This document shows, piece by piece, positions 51,458 through 60,745 of a DNA stretch of 64,000 nucleotides. The position numbers and the translations under genes are program-made. Every line of letters begins with the position of its first letter. The stretch's first letter is position 1. The notes under the pieces are model-generated. The model was not told where the DNA came from. It was given only the letters and a program-made list of their open reading frames with translations, and searched no databases. The stretch is from the NCBI RefSeq assembly GCF_019127135.1, contig NZ_JAHOEA010000004.1:1-64000 (forward strand), given 5' to 3'. The DNA is from Segatella copri (lineage in GTDB: Bacteria > Bacteroidota > Bacteroidia > Bacteroidales > Bacteroidaceae).

Positions 51458-54400
51458 ATGTTTCAGAAACTGATTACTTACTCCATCCGCCACAAGCTGG
51501 TTGTGGGAGTTTTCACGATAGCCCTTATCATCTGGGGCATCGTTTCGCTCATCCATCTTCCTTTCGATTCTACGCCAGATATTACCGACAATCAGGTTCA
51601 GGTCATCACTCAGGCGCCTTCGCTTGGAGCGCAGGAGGTGGAGCAATACGTTACTACTCCGGTGGAAATGGCGCTTGCCAACATCCCCGAACTCAAGGAG
51701 CGAAGAAGCATCTCGCGAAGCGGACTCTCGGTCATCACCCTCGTCTTTGATGATGATGTAGATATCTACTGGGCACGTTCGCAGGTGAGCCAGATGCTGA
51801 CCCAGGTGGAGAAAGATTTGCCCAAGAATGTGGAAACCGAGATGGGACCGATTGCTACCGGACTGGGCGAGATTTACCATTATACCGTGCGCGCCGAGAA
51901 GGGTTACGAGCACAAATATTCGCTAACCCAGCTGCGAACCATCCAGGACTGGATTGTGAGAAAGCAGCTCTCGGGAACCCCGGGCGTAGCGGAAGTGAGC
52001 GGCTGGGGAGGCTACGTAAAGCAATACGAAGTGGCCATCAATACGGATAAGCTCAACGCCAGCAATCTTACCGTGAGCGAGGTGTTTGATGCGCTCGAAA
52101 AGAATAACGCCAACACGGGCGGAAGTTACATAGAGGAAAACTCCAACCAGTATTTCATCCGCGGCATTGGCGTGGTGAAGACTCTGGAAGATGTGGCGAA
52201 CATCGCCGTCAAGACCGTGAACGGCACTCCTGTTAAGATAGGTGATGTGGCGAAGGTTCAGCTGGGTCACGCCACCCGTTTCGGAGCCGTTACCCGAAAT
52301 GGCGAGGGCGAAGTGGTAGCCGGAATTGCCATCATGCTGAAAGGCGAAAACTTTCAGGAGGTTATCAGGAATGTGAAGCAGCGTATAGAGCAGATTCAGA
52401 AATCTCTGCCCGAGGGCGTGGTTATCGAACCGTTTATCGACCGAACCAACCTGGTTGACCGTGTGGAGGGAACCATCGCCCGAAACCTGATTGAGGGCGG
52501 ACTCATCGTCATCTTCGTGCTGGTTATTTTCCTGGGCAACTGGCGGGCCGGACTGGTTGTGGCGAGTGTCATTCCGCTCAGCATGCTCTTTGCTTTCGGC
52601 ATGATGAAGACCTTCGGAATCGACGGCAATCTGATGTCGCTCGGAGCCATCGATTTCGGTATGATAGTCGATTCTGCCGTCATTATCGTAGAGGCTGTTG
52701 TGGCCCATCTGGGCGTGAAGAGTATAGAGCGGAGAGCGAGAAATTCTTCCGATACTCCCATCCGTTTCTCTCAGGCAGAGATGGATGAGGAGGTTCATGA
52801 TTCCGCTTCGCGCATCCGCAAGAGTGCGGCATTTGGCGAAATCATCATTATGATAGTTTACATTCCGCTGATGACGCTTGTGGGCATCGAGGGCAAGATG
52901 TTCCGTCCGATGGCGCTTACCGTTTTCTTCGCCATCCTGGGTGCCTTCATCCTCTCGCTCACCTATGTTCCGATGGCAAGTGCGCTCTTCCTGAGCAAGA
53001 AGGGACATGTGCATAAAACTTTCAGCGATAGAATGATAGGGAAGTTGCAGGGCTGGTACCGACCGGTTCTGGAATGGGTCTTGGCGCGATATAAGGATGT
53101 GATTACCGGCGCCGTTTCGCTCTTCTGCATGAGTGCCGTAGCCTTCCATTTTCTGGGTGGAGAATTCATTCCGAGCCTGGAAGAGGGCGATTTTGCGGTA
53201 GAAATGACCATGTCGCAAGGCACGTCGCTCTCGCAGATGGTAGAGAGCTGCTCCAAGGCGGAGAAACTTCTGAAGGCTGAATATCCTGAAATCAAGCAGG
53301 TGGTGAGCCGCATAGGTAGCGCCGAGATTCCTACCGATCCGATGCCGGTAGAAAGAGCCGACATCATGGTGGCGCTCAAGCCGAAAGCCGAATGGACTTC
53401 GGCAGAAACTACCGCCGAGCTGATGGAGAAGATGGAAGAAACCCTGAAGACGATTCCGGGCTTGGAGGCTGAGATTTCGCAGCCTATCCAGATGCGTAAC
53501 AACGAGTTGCTTACGGGCATCAAGCAGGATGTGGCGATTAAGATTTTTGGTGACAATCTAGATGTGCTTATCCAGCAGGCTGATAAGGTTTCTCGTATGA
53601 TAAAGAATGTGCCGGGCGTGAGTGGAATCTTCGTTGAAGAGGTTTCCGGATTGCCTCAGATTCAGGTAAAATACAACCATGAACGCATGGCGGCTTATGG
53701 GGTAACTGTTGACGAAATCAACCGCATTCTTGAAACCACCTTTGCGGGCGCTACGGCTGGAGCAGTTTACGAAGGCGATAAAAAAATTGACATCGTTCTG
53801 CGTCTTGATCCTAAGGAACGCAACTTCCAGTCGCTTCAGTCGCTCTGTATTCCGCTGGCTGGTGGCGAGAGCATTCCGCTTTCCCAGTTGGCTGATGTGG
53901 TTTACGAACCGGCTCCGGCTCAGGTTTCTCATGAGAATGGCGCCCGTCGCATTTACGTAGGTTTCAACGTGAAGGGTAGGGACGTGCAGAGTACCGTGAA
54001 GGATATTCAGTCCATTCTTGATGAGAAACTGAAGCTGCCTGAGGGCTACTATTATAATTATGGTGGCGAGTTTGAGAATCTTCAGAGTGCCGCCCAGCGC
54101 CTGCTCATCGTGGTTCCGGTAGCGCTCATCATCATTCTGCTGCTGCTCTATGCCACGGTCAGGAATCTGCGCGAATCACTCTTCGTGTTCTCCGCCATTC
54201 CGCTTGCCGCGATAGGTGGCGTCTGGGCTCTCTGGTTGCGCGGAATGCCTTTCAGTATTTCGGCGGGCGTAGGTTTCATCGCCCTCTTTGGTGTGGCGGT
54301 TCTCAACGGCATCGTGCTGATAGGTCAGATGAACCAGATGCAGAAGCAGACGGCTGCGGTTTCTGCGGAAGATGACGTAAATAGGTCGGCTGTTATTCAG

Positions 54401-54616
54401 AAAAGAATTATTGACAGTTGCATGATACGTCTCCGTCCGGTTCTGATGACGGCTCTGGTAGCTTCTATGGGTTTCCTCCCGATGGCTTTATCTCATGGCG
54501 ACGGAGCAGAAGTCCAGCGTCCTCTTGCCACGGTTGTAATTGGCGGTCTCATTACCAGCACGCTTCTCACGCTCCTGGTTCTGCCAGCCATCTACAAGAT
54601 GTTTACGAAAAAGTAA
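51458..54616 (+). CDS. Heavy-metal RND pump, CusA/CzcA family
   Basis: 1052 residues, twelve membrane helices and two large periplasmic loops. TM4 reads GAIDFGMIVDSAVIIVEAVV with the proton-relay Asp/Asp/Glu set of CzcA-type pumps. Proton-driven export of divalent metal from periplasm or cytoplasm. The internal insert MDEEVHDSASRIRK is usual for the family. A start 12 nt after the CzcA stop begins the outer-membrane channel gene. Confidence 0.95.
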   Translation: MFQKLITYSIRHKLVVGVFTIALIIWGIVSLIHLPFDSTPDITDNQVQVITQAPSLGAQEVEQYVTTPVEMALANIPELKERRSISRSGLSVITLVFDDDVDIYWARSQVSQMLTQVEKDLPKNVETEMGPIATGLGEIYHYTVRAEKGYEHKYSLTQLRTIQDWIVRKQLSGTPGVAEVSGWGGYVKQYEVAINTDKLNASNLTVSEVFDALEKNNANTGGSYIEENSNQYFIRGIGVVKTLEDVANIAVKTVNGTPVKIGDVAKVQLGHATRFGAVTRNGEGEVVAGIAIMLKGENFQEVIRNVKQRIEQIQKSLPEGVVIEPFIDRTNLVDRVEGTIARNLIEGGLIVIFVLVIFLGNWRAGLVVASVIPLSMLFAFGMMKTFGIDGNLMSLGAIDFGMIVDSAVIIVEAVVAHLGVKSIERRARNSSDTPIRFSQAEMDEEVHDSASRIRKSAAFGEIIIMIVYIPLMTLVGIEGKMFRPMALTVFFAILGAFILSLTYVPMASALFLSKKGHVHKTFSDRMIGKLQGWYRPVLEWVLARYKDVITGAVSLFCMSAVAFHFLGGEFIPSLEEGDFAVEMTMSQGTSLSQMVESCSKAEKLLKAEYPEIKQVVSRIGSAEIPTDPMPVERADIMVALKPKAEWTSAETTAELMEKMEETLKTIPGLEAEISQPIQMRNNELLTGIKQDVAIKIFGDNLDVLIQQADKVSRMIKNVPGVSGIFVEEVSGLPQIQVKYNHERMAAYGVTVDEINRILETTFAGATAGAVYEGDKKIDIVLRLDPKERNFQSLQSLCIPLAGGESIPLSQLADVVYEPAPAQVSHENGARRIYVGFNVKGRDVQSTVKDIQSILDEKLKLPEGYYYNYGGEFENLQSAAQRLLIVVPVALIIILLLLYATVRNLRESLFVFSAIPLAAIGGVWALWLRGMPFSISAGVGFIALFGVAVLNGIVLIGQMNQMQKQTAAVSAEDDVNRSAVIQKRIIDSCMIRLRPVLMTALVASMGFLPMALSHGDGAEVQRPLATVVIGGLITSTLLTLLVLPAIYKMFTKK

Positions 54617-54627
54617 GATTTCAAGAT

Positions 54628-55917
54628 ATGAAAATAATGAACAGAATAAAAATAACAGAAAATAGGGTGGTGGCTTGCTTTGCCGCCATCCTTCTCCTGC
54701 TGCCAGTCACAGCTGGAGCCCAGCATTTTGATGCTCATATTGCGGGCAGGAAAGTTACCCTGCAGGAATGTTTCGATTTGGCTGCCCGACAGAACCTTCA
54801 GATGCAGGCTGGAAAGAAGTCGGTAGAGCGTGCGCAGGTGATGCAAGGCACGGCTTGGGAGCTGGATAAAACCGAGGTTTCCTTCTCGCAAAACCCAGCC
54901 ACGGGAGGCGAATCGGACAACGGCTTTACCTTCACCCAGAGCCTCGATTTTCCTACCGTCTACGCCTCGCGCCGCAACCAGCTCAAGGCTGAAACCCAGG
55001 CAGAAAAGAGCCGCTTGAATGTGGTCAACCAGCAACTGAAGGCTGAAATCGCCAACACCTATTATCAGATGCTTTATCAGTCTCACAGACTCCGGATATT
55101 GCAGCGAATCGACTCTGTATTAGAACGTTACAGCAAAATAGCAGAAATGCGTTACAAGGCTGGAGAGAGCCGCCAGCTGGAATATCTCTCAGCCGACCGC
55201 AAATGCAACGAAAACCGCTTGGAAATGGCTGATGTGAAGAGCGAAATCGAGCGTCTGCAAATCGACCTCATGTCGCAACTCAACACGCAGGAGCCCGTAA
55301 AACCGGCAGAAGAGAATCTCTCGGCCATCGCAGCCCAGAATCTCAGTTCCTATAATTATCAGCAGTCTGCCGACGGCATTTACCGGCAGGATAAACTCAT
55401 CGCTCTCGATAAGGAAATCAAGGCAGCCAAGACAGGTTTTGCTCCGAGTTTATCCTTATCTTTGCGCACCCAATGTGTCATTTCCAGTTGGAATCCATAC
55501 AACATAGACCGTTCGAGATTTGCCGAGGGCAATTTCTTCGGTTTTGAGATTGGCGTAGGCATTCCTTTATTTTATGGTTCTACGAAGGCGAAGGTCAAGG
55601 CAGCCCAAAAAGACCGCGAATTGGCTGAAATCGAAATGCGCCAGGAGCAGACAGAAAAAGAGCGCGATTACCGTCTCTGTACGAAGCGCCTGCAGGCAGC
55701 ATCCAACCGTCTGAAATATTACGAGCAGAACAACCAGGCTCATTCTGCGCAGATTTCGAAGTTGAGTGCGATAGAATATGAAAATGGCGAAATTTCGTAT
55801 GTAGAATACGTGAATGCCATCGAGGAAACCATCGATGTTCTGATGAAGCATGCTGATGCGATTAATGAATACAACCAGGCAGTCATCGCCATCCAGCGGC
55901 TTACGGGCATGATGTAA
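54628..55917 (+). CDS. TolC-family outer-membrane channel, CzcC-like
   Basis: 429 residues. Start at 54628 (MKIMNRIKITENR), 12 nt after the pump stop, with a signal peptide ending TAGAQH; the longer in-frame ORF from 54418 overlaps the pump gene and is not used. Long amphipathic helices with TolC-type repeats (LTLQECF-like VTLQECFDLAARQN) and ANTYYQMLYQ. Completes the CzcCBA-type tripartite exporter. Confidence 0.9.
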   Translation: MKIMNRIKITENRVVACFAAILLLLPVTAGAQHFDAHIAGRKVTLQECFDLAARQNLQMQAGKKSVERAQVMQGTAWELDKTEVSFSQNPATGGESDNGFTFTQSLDFPTVYASRRNQLKAETQAEKSRLNVVNQQLKAEIANTYYQMLYQSHRLRILQRIDSVLERYSKIAEMRYKAGESRQLEYLSADRKCNENRLEMADVKSEIERLQIDLMSQLNTQEPVKPAEENLSAIAAQNLSSYNYQQSADGIYRQDKLIALDKEIKAAKTGFAPSLSLSLRTQCVISSWNPYNIDRSRFAEGNFFGFEIGVGIPLFYGSTKAKVKAAQKDRELAEIEMRQEQTEKERDYRLCTKRLQAASNRLKYYEQNNQAHSAQISKLSAIEYENGEISYVEYVNAIEETIDVLMKHADAINEYNQAVIAIQRLTGMM

Positions 55918-56147
55918 GATTCTGTTCTGAGATATTTCTTTTTGATTGAAATGAGAATTAATCTCAGAACAGGCAGAAAGGAAGTAAAAGAATGAAATGA
56001 TCAGAAAGGGGTGAACAGGTTCCATTTTCAGGCTCCAAATTTCACCTCTTTCTTTATCTTATAACGCCTATTTACCATAATACCTGTTAGAATTAAAAAG
56101 AGGAAAATAAAAAAGGAGGAATTTTTCCGTTACTTATTACGCCTAGC

Positions 56148-56213
56148 TACCAGAGGAGTTCTTTATTTCGAAAGATGATGAAGTTGCAAGATGGGAATAC
56201 GAAAGAGATTAGA
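56148..56213 (+). pseudogene. Methyltransferase gene fragment
   Basis: This stretch reads PEEFFISKDDEVARWEYE then a stop, and closely matches codons at 58800-58852 of the methyltransferase gene (PEEFFIPQDEVARWEYE), with a 3-nt insertion and several substitutions. Upstream in frame is a stop at 56144. It is a relic of a related methyltransferase gene. The rest of 55918-56418 holds no gene; it carries the promoter region of the restriction gene. Confidence 0.8.
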
Positions 56214-56284
56214 TAAATTTACCATCCCTAGGAAGCCAACATCAAGATAAAGATTAGTAGAAAACAGAAAAATGTCAATCAAAA

Positions 56285-56378
56285 GATCAGAATTTTTCTA
56301 AGGATTAGAGTTAAAGATCGTGATCAGACGCCAAGTTTATGAAAAGTTTTAGTACCTTTGCAAATTGACTTCGGTCAA
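56285..56378 (+). promoter_or_regulatory. Promoter region of R-M genes
   Basis: TACCTTTG at 56353-56360 is the -7 element. Three GATC sites lie upstream at 56285, 56316 and 56322 (the last as TGATCA). A TTGAC-TTCG-GTCAA hairpin (56365-56378) falls at the expected transcript start. Confidence 0.6.
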
Positions 56379-56418
56379 CATATGCATAAACCGATGAAAA
56401 CAATTTAAAACTTAGCAG

Positions 56419-57954
56419 ATGGCTGTATCAGAAGATAGAAAATTTACGAAAGAACAAGTCTATACTCTACTTGAAGGAGCAAAGGGCAAGACTCTTGGTG
56501 AGGTTGATAAATCCCACCAGTTTGCTCGTACCTTAGAAAGTAAAAAGATTACAGGTATCGCTGGAGACGTAATAGAACAATCTGTTTTTGGTTACAAAAA
56601 AGACAGCAAACAGGAATGTGATATTGAGATTGATGGTGTTCTTACGGAAGTTAAGACCACCGGAGTACGTGTTCCCAAAAGAGACCAAAAGAATGCTAAT
56701 GGAAAGACTGGTGAAGCTTATAATGTTTACCTAGGTGCAAAGGAAGGTATCAGTATTACACATGTTACCTTTGAACCGCCGATTCAGACTGACTTCGATA
56801 CATCTCATTTTTGGGAAAAAACAGAACGGCTTTTAATCATCTTCTATGAATATAAATCTTACGAGGTTGTACCTGCTTCCGGCTATGCTAAGTTCCCTAT
56901 TGTTGACTACTGCTACAATTCTTTCTCACAAGAAGAAAAAGACAAATTACAAAATGACTGGGAGATTGTAAGTAGTCACCTGCAACAGGTTTATCATGAT
57001 TATCAGGATGCAGAAAAGCGTAACGAACAACTGGTTGGTTTCACTCACCTTCTTCGTCCAAATCTCTTGCTGATAGAATTAGTACCAGGATTCAAGCGTA
57101 CAGCAACAGGCTCTTACCAAAAGCCCCGATATAGATTGAAACAAACTTTTGTTGATTACATCGTACGAGGACATTTTGACAAAAGCAGAGCAAAGAACGA
57201 AATCGTACTGAAAGAATCTTTTTCAAGTTTCGCCCAGCTGGATGCTCGTTGCCATGCACTTACATTAAAGTATAAGGGTAAGACTCTGCCTGAGCTAAGA
57301 GAAATGCTCGGAATAGATGCTAAGGTCAAGGATATTTCAGCTAAATGCGTTATCCGTATGTTCGGAACCGATTGTAATAGGTTAAATCAGATTTCAGACT
57401 TTAACAAAGCTGGTATCATAGCGAAGACCATCACGATTACGCCCCAAGGTGGAAGAACAGAGGATATGAAGCTCAAGCACATCGACTTTGAAGAATGGGC
57501 AGATAGAGATGCAGACTTTGAAGATTCCGATGTGTACGATTACTTCTGTGAGCACAGCTTCCTCTGCCCTATCTTCTGTGAGCATGATAGTAAAGACCCG
57601 AGCAAGACCGTTTTTGAAGGTTTTAAACGCTTTGCATTTGATGAAGAATTCATCGAGAATGAAGTTCGGCGTACCTGGGAGGATTCCAGAAATCTGATTC
57701 ATAGGAATGAGTTGGAATGGGAATACGTTTATGACAAAAAGGGTAATAAACGTATGAACAATAGCGGTTCTTATATGGGAGCCCCAAACTTTCCTAAGTG
57801 TTCCGAATATAAAGTATTCTTCCGAGGAGGAGCTAATGTTTCGACAGAGAAAACAAGAACAGAAAGTGTGAACGGCATAAGAATGCTTCCGCAGTTTTTC
57901 TGGCTCAAGGGTTCATATATTGCTAAAAAATTACAAGAAATTCCATACATATAA
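56419..57954 (+). CDS. Restriction endonuclease, Sau3AI/MutH-like
   Basis: 511 residues, close to Sau3AI (about 490). The N-terminal MutH-like domain shows GKTLGEVD, GIAGDVIEQ (Glu53), CDIEIDG (Asp68) and LTEVKTTG (Glu77, Lys79), matching the MutH catalytic layout. A second, divergent domain follows, as in Sau3AI, which has two MutH folds. If specificity is conserved the site is GATC; this is inference. The methyltransferase gene begins 2 nt after the stop. Low GC compared with flanks, suggesting transfer. Confidence 0.88.
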   Translation: MAVSEDRKFTKEQVYTLLEGAKGKTLGEVDKSHQFARTLESKKITGIAGDVIEQSVFGYKKDSKQECDIEIDGVLTEVKTTGVRVPKRDQKNANGKTGEAYNVYLGAKEGISITHVTFEPPIQTDFDTSHFWEKTERLLIIFYEYKSYEVVPASGYAKFPIVDYCYNSFSQEEKDKLQNDWEIVSSHLQQVYHDYQDAEKRNEQLVGFTHLLRPNLLLIELVPGFKRTATGSYQKPRYRLKQTFVDYIVRGHFDKSRAKNEIVLKESFSSFAQLDARCHALTLKYKGKTLPELREMLGIDAKVKDISAKCVIRMFGTDCNRLNQISDFNKAGIIAKTITITPQGGRTEDMKLKHIDFEEWADRDADFEDSDVYDYFCEHSFLCPIFCEHDSKDPSKTVFEGFKRFAFDEEFIENEVRRTWEDSRNLIHRNELEWEYVYDKKGNKRMNNSGSYMGAPNFPKCSEYKVFFRGGANVSTEKTRTESVNGIRMLPQFFWLKGSYIAKKLQEIPYI

Positions 57955-57956
57955 AT

Positions 57957-59687
57957 ATGTCTAAAAATACAATAAAGGTAGTAGAACTATTTGCAGGTGT
58001 AGGAGGTTTCCGCATAGGTTTAGAGGGAGCTTCTGATGCCTATGAAACCATTTGGAACAACCAATGGGAACCATCAACCAAACACCAAGATGCTTCGCTC
58101 GTATATACAGCACGCTTTGGTTCAAAAGGTCATAGCAACCAAGATATTAATACAGTACCAACAGCTGATATTCCTGATCATGACTTGTTGGTAGGCGGCT
58201 TCCCCTGTCAAGATTATTCTGTAGCTTCAACTCTTAGCCGTTCTGGTGGAATTGAGGGTAAGAAGGGTGTGCTTTGGTGGCAAATCTATCGCATCTTAAA
58301 CGAGAAGGGTGATAATCGTCCAAGCTACATTTTCTTTGAGAATGTCGACCGTTTGCTCGGTTCGCCTGCCAAGCAACGTGGACGTGATTTTGCAATCATT
58401 CTTGCTTCACTCGCAGATTTGGGCTATACGGTAGAATGGCGAGTAATCAACGCAGCAGAATACGGAATGCCTCAGCGCAGACGCCGTACTTATATTGTCG
58501 GTTACCGTGAGAATTCAAATGTTTCAAGGCAAGTACAAGAGTTGAAGGATTGGGTGCTTTATGAAGGCGTGCTGGCAAAGGCTTTTCCTTTTAAACCGAA
58601 GGACAAAACCCTCTCTGAATTTGAGATTAAAGGAACTATTAAGGAGGTTTCGGATAATTTCAACAAGGAAGGAAAAGACAGTCCATTTGGAAATGCCGGT
58701 ATCATGCGCAACCGTTGCGTATATTCGGTAGATGCTGAGGCGGTTTATGATGGCCCAGTTATGACACTTGGCGGCAATATCGTTGATGAGTCCCTGGTAC
58801 CAGAGGAGTTCTTTATTCCGCAAGATGAAGTTGCAAGATGGGAATACGAAAAGGGTGCAAAGAAAATAGAACGCACTACCAAGGAAGGTTTCAAGTATCT
58901 TTTCTCTGAGGGCGGAATGGCGTTCCCTGATTCCCTGGATAAGCCTTCACGTACAATCATTACAGGTGAAGGAGGGGCTGGTGCATCACGCTTCAAACAT
59001 GTCATCAAGACTGCATCAGGTCGCTATCGCCGACTGATACCTATAGAATTGGAGCGTCTGAATATGTTCCCAGACAACCACACCTTGCATCCCGATGTTA
59101 CGGATGCTCGTCGGGCCTTCCTGATGGGAAATGCTTTGGTGTGCGGAATCATTCAGCAGATTGGCAAGAGCCTTTACCGCTTCATCTATGAGAAGGAACC
59201 GGTTTCTACCCATCCGATAGATATTAAGCGTGACTCTCAACCAAAGCTGAATTTTGGCTTATTCTCAGAATTGAATCCTGAGTTGAAAATAAATAAGCCG
59301 AAGAAAAGCTACACCTTGGATATGAACAAAAGTCTCTTGGTAGGCTTTGTCAAGGAAGATAATACAGATTATTTCCTAGATGGTGGTCAGACAAAGATTT
59401 ACTATACCGGTAAGACCAAGTCTTTCCCATCGACTGTTGCGCTCAACAAGCTTTACTATTTCATGCCTTATATCAAGGGCAAGGGTGTCAAGGATTTGTA
59501 TCTCATCCGCATAGCTCGCATAGGCTGCAAGGCAGAGATTCATCCAGAGTCAAATGATAAAGACCCACGCCTTGTGTTCGAACTGGAATATTTAGAGAGC
59601 TTGCCAAACTACATGATGCTGAAGCCTAATATCTTCAACACCTATAGAAACACAGTTCTAGGAAGAGTGATGGGGGAAATAGAATAA
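57957..59687 (+). CDS. DNA (cytosine-5) methyltransferase
   Basis: 576 residues. Motif I is ELFAGVGGFRIGLEGA (10-25), motif IV GGFPCQDYS with catalytic Cys84, motif VI FFENVDRLL (127-134), motif VIII QRRRRTYIVGY, and motif X MGNALVCGII. The C-terminal 180 residues after motif X (KPKKSYTLDMNKS...) are an extension of unknown role, perhaps the target-recognition or partner domain. It protects the host against the adjacent Sau3AI-like nuclease, which fits m5C-type GATC systems. Confidence 0.94.
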   Translation: MSKNTIKVVELFAGVGGFRIGLEGASDAYETIWNNQWEPSTKHQDASLVYTARFGSKGHSNQDINTVPTADIPDHDLLVGGFPCQDYSVASTLSRSGGIEGKKGVLWWQIYRILNEKGDNRPSYIFFENVDRLLGSPAKQRGRDFAIILASLADLGYTVEWRVINAAEYGMPQRRRRTYIVGYRENSNVSRQVQELKDWVLYEGVLAKAFPFKPKDKTLSEFEIKGTIKEVSDNFNKEGKDSPFGNAGIMRNRCVYSVDAEAVYDGPVMTLGGNIVDESLVPEEFFIPQDEVARWEYEKGAKKIERTTKEGFKYLFSEGGMAFPDSLDKPSRTIITGEGGAGASRFKHVIKTASGRYRRLIPIELERLNMFPDNHTLHPDVTDARRAFLMGNALVCGIIQQIGKSLYRFIYEKEPVSTHPIDIKRDSQPKLNFGLFSELNPELKINKPKKSYTLDMNKSLLVGFVKEDNTDYFLDGGQTKIYYTGKTKSFPSTVALNKLYYFMPYIKGKGVKDLYLIRIARIGCKAEIHPESNDKDPRLVFELEYLESLPNYMMLKPNIFNTYRNTVLGRVMGEIE

Positions 59688-59755
59688 TTCTATCCCCTAT
59701 CCTTCTTCAAGGAGAGATATTAATATATTGATAAAATCTTAAAATCTTAAAAAGA

Positions 59756-60745
59756 ATGAGCGAATACATTATTCACAACATTGGTTTAACTGTCGTCCCA
59801 CAGTTTGATTTTGATGAAAACGAAGAGAAAGATAAGCCAGTATCCTTGTTTCCTAACTTTTACCTGGGCAAAATCATTGGGAAAAAGGGAAGCGAATTGA
59901 GTATAAATAGAACCAGACGTGGAGAAGGAGAAGAACATATTCCCAATTGTGTTCTAAGAAACGAAAATGGTATTGCCTTAATAAGAATCCATAATAAGGA
60001 AAATCTTACAATCTATGATTTGCCTGATAGTACTGAGAAAGAAGTACAGGATTGTATTGGTACTTCTCAGTATAGTTATCCATATGCTTATGTAATCGTA
60101 GATTATCGCAATGAGAGATGCCAAATTGCCATTGAAAAATCATCGGCATGGGACAGAAACACAAAAACCATTAGGAATGGTCTAGAGATTTTTTTTAATG
60201 ATAAATTATATAGCAGCATGGGCATACATACTACGATAAAAGAAAAAACTATAAGAACTCAATTTGAAGATTTTATTGATTGTAGAACTATTGATTACGG
60301 AGATATAATTGAAGAGTTTACATTCAAATATGTAAATACTAAACATTGTCCTACGACAAGAATTCCAAAAGAGTTGACGGAGGAGATGGAAATGCGCTCA
60401 AAGATATTAGAAACATATGGAGCTCTAAGTGCCACCACAACTATGAAATTAGGTACAGGCTCTAAAACTGATAAGCTGAAACAACTTTCTGCTGTAGTAG
60501 GTTATAGCAGCGATAATGCGTTTGATTTGGTTGTGAAATTTCGCAATTATGGCGAGTATACATGCAACGAAAATATCATAGCCAAATATCCGATGAATGA
60601 TATAGTTATCAGCAATTATAAGGAATATATGACTCCAGAAATTGAAACTAGCGATTTTGATTTGACCAAATGGCTAGATGAGGTGTTTTACAAAGTAAAA
60701 GAAAGAAAAGATGACAAAGAGATTCCAACAAAACCAAAGAGATAA
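59756..60745 (+). CDS. Unknown protein A of two-gene unit beside R-M
   Basis: Not recognised. 329 residues, no signal peptide or membrane segment. Landmarks: GKKGSELSINRTRRGEGEE, YAYVIVDYRNERCQIAIEKS, a Trp-Asp-Arg motif and NGLEIFFNDKLY, and an acidic C-terminus. AT-rich like the R-M genes. Its last 35 nt overlap the next gene in another frame, so the two are translationally coupled and probably act together. Position in a restriction island suggests a defence-related function; nothing in the sequence proves it. Confidence 0.75.
   Translation: MSEYIIHNIGLTVVPQFDFDENEEKDKPVSLFPNFYLGKIIGKKGSELSINRTRRGEGEEHIPNCVLRNENGIALIRIHNKENLTIYDLPDSTEKEVQDCIGTSQYSYPYAYVIVDYRNERCQIAIEKSSAWDRNTKTIRNGLEIFFNDKLYSSMGIHTTIKEKTIRTQFEDFIDCRTIDYGDIIEEFTFKYVNTKHCPTTRIPKELTEEMEMRSKILETYGALSATTTMKLGTGSKTDKLKQLSAVVGYSSDNAFDLVVKFRNYGEYTCNENIIAKYPMNDIVISNYKEYMTPEIETSDFDLTKWLDEVFYKVKERKDDKEIPTKPKR

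Noticed and set aside
51923..53218. 431-residue frame opposite the RND pump gene
   Set aside because: Antisense shadow; His/Asn/Asp-rich composition typical of reversed membrane protein codons.
54418..54627. Extended N-terminus of the TolC-like protein
   Set aside because: Overlaps the pump gene in another frame; the ATG at 54628 gives a clear signal peptide.
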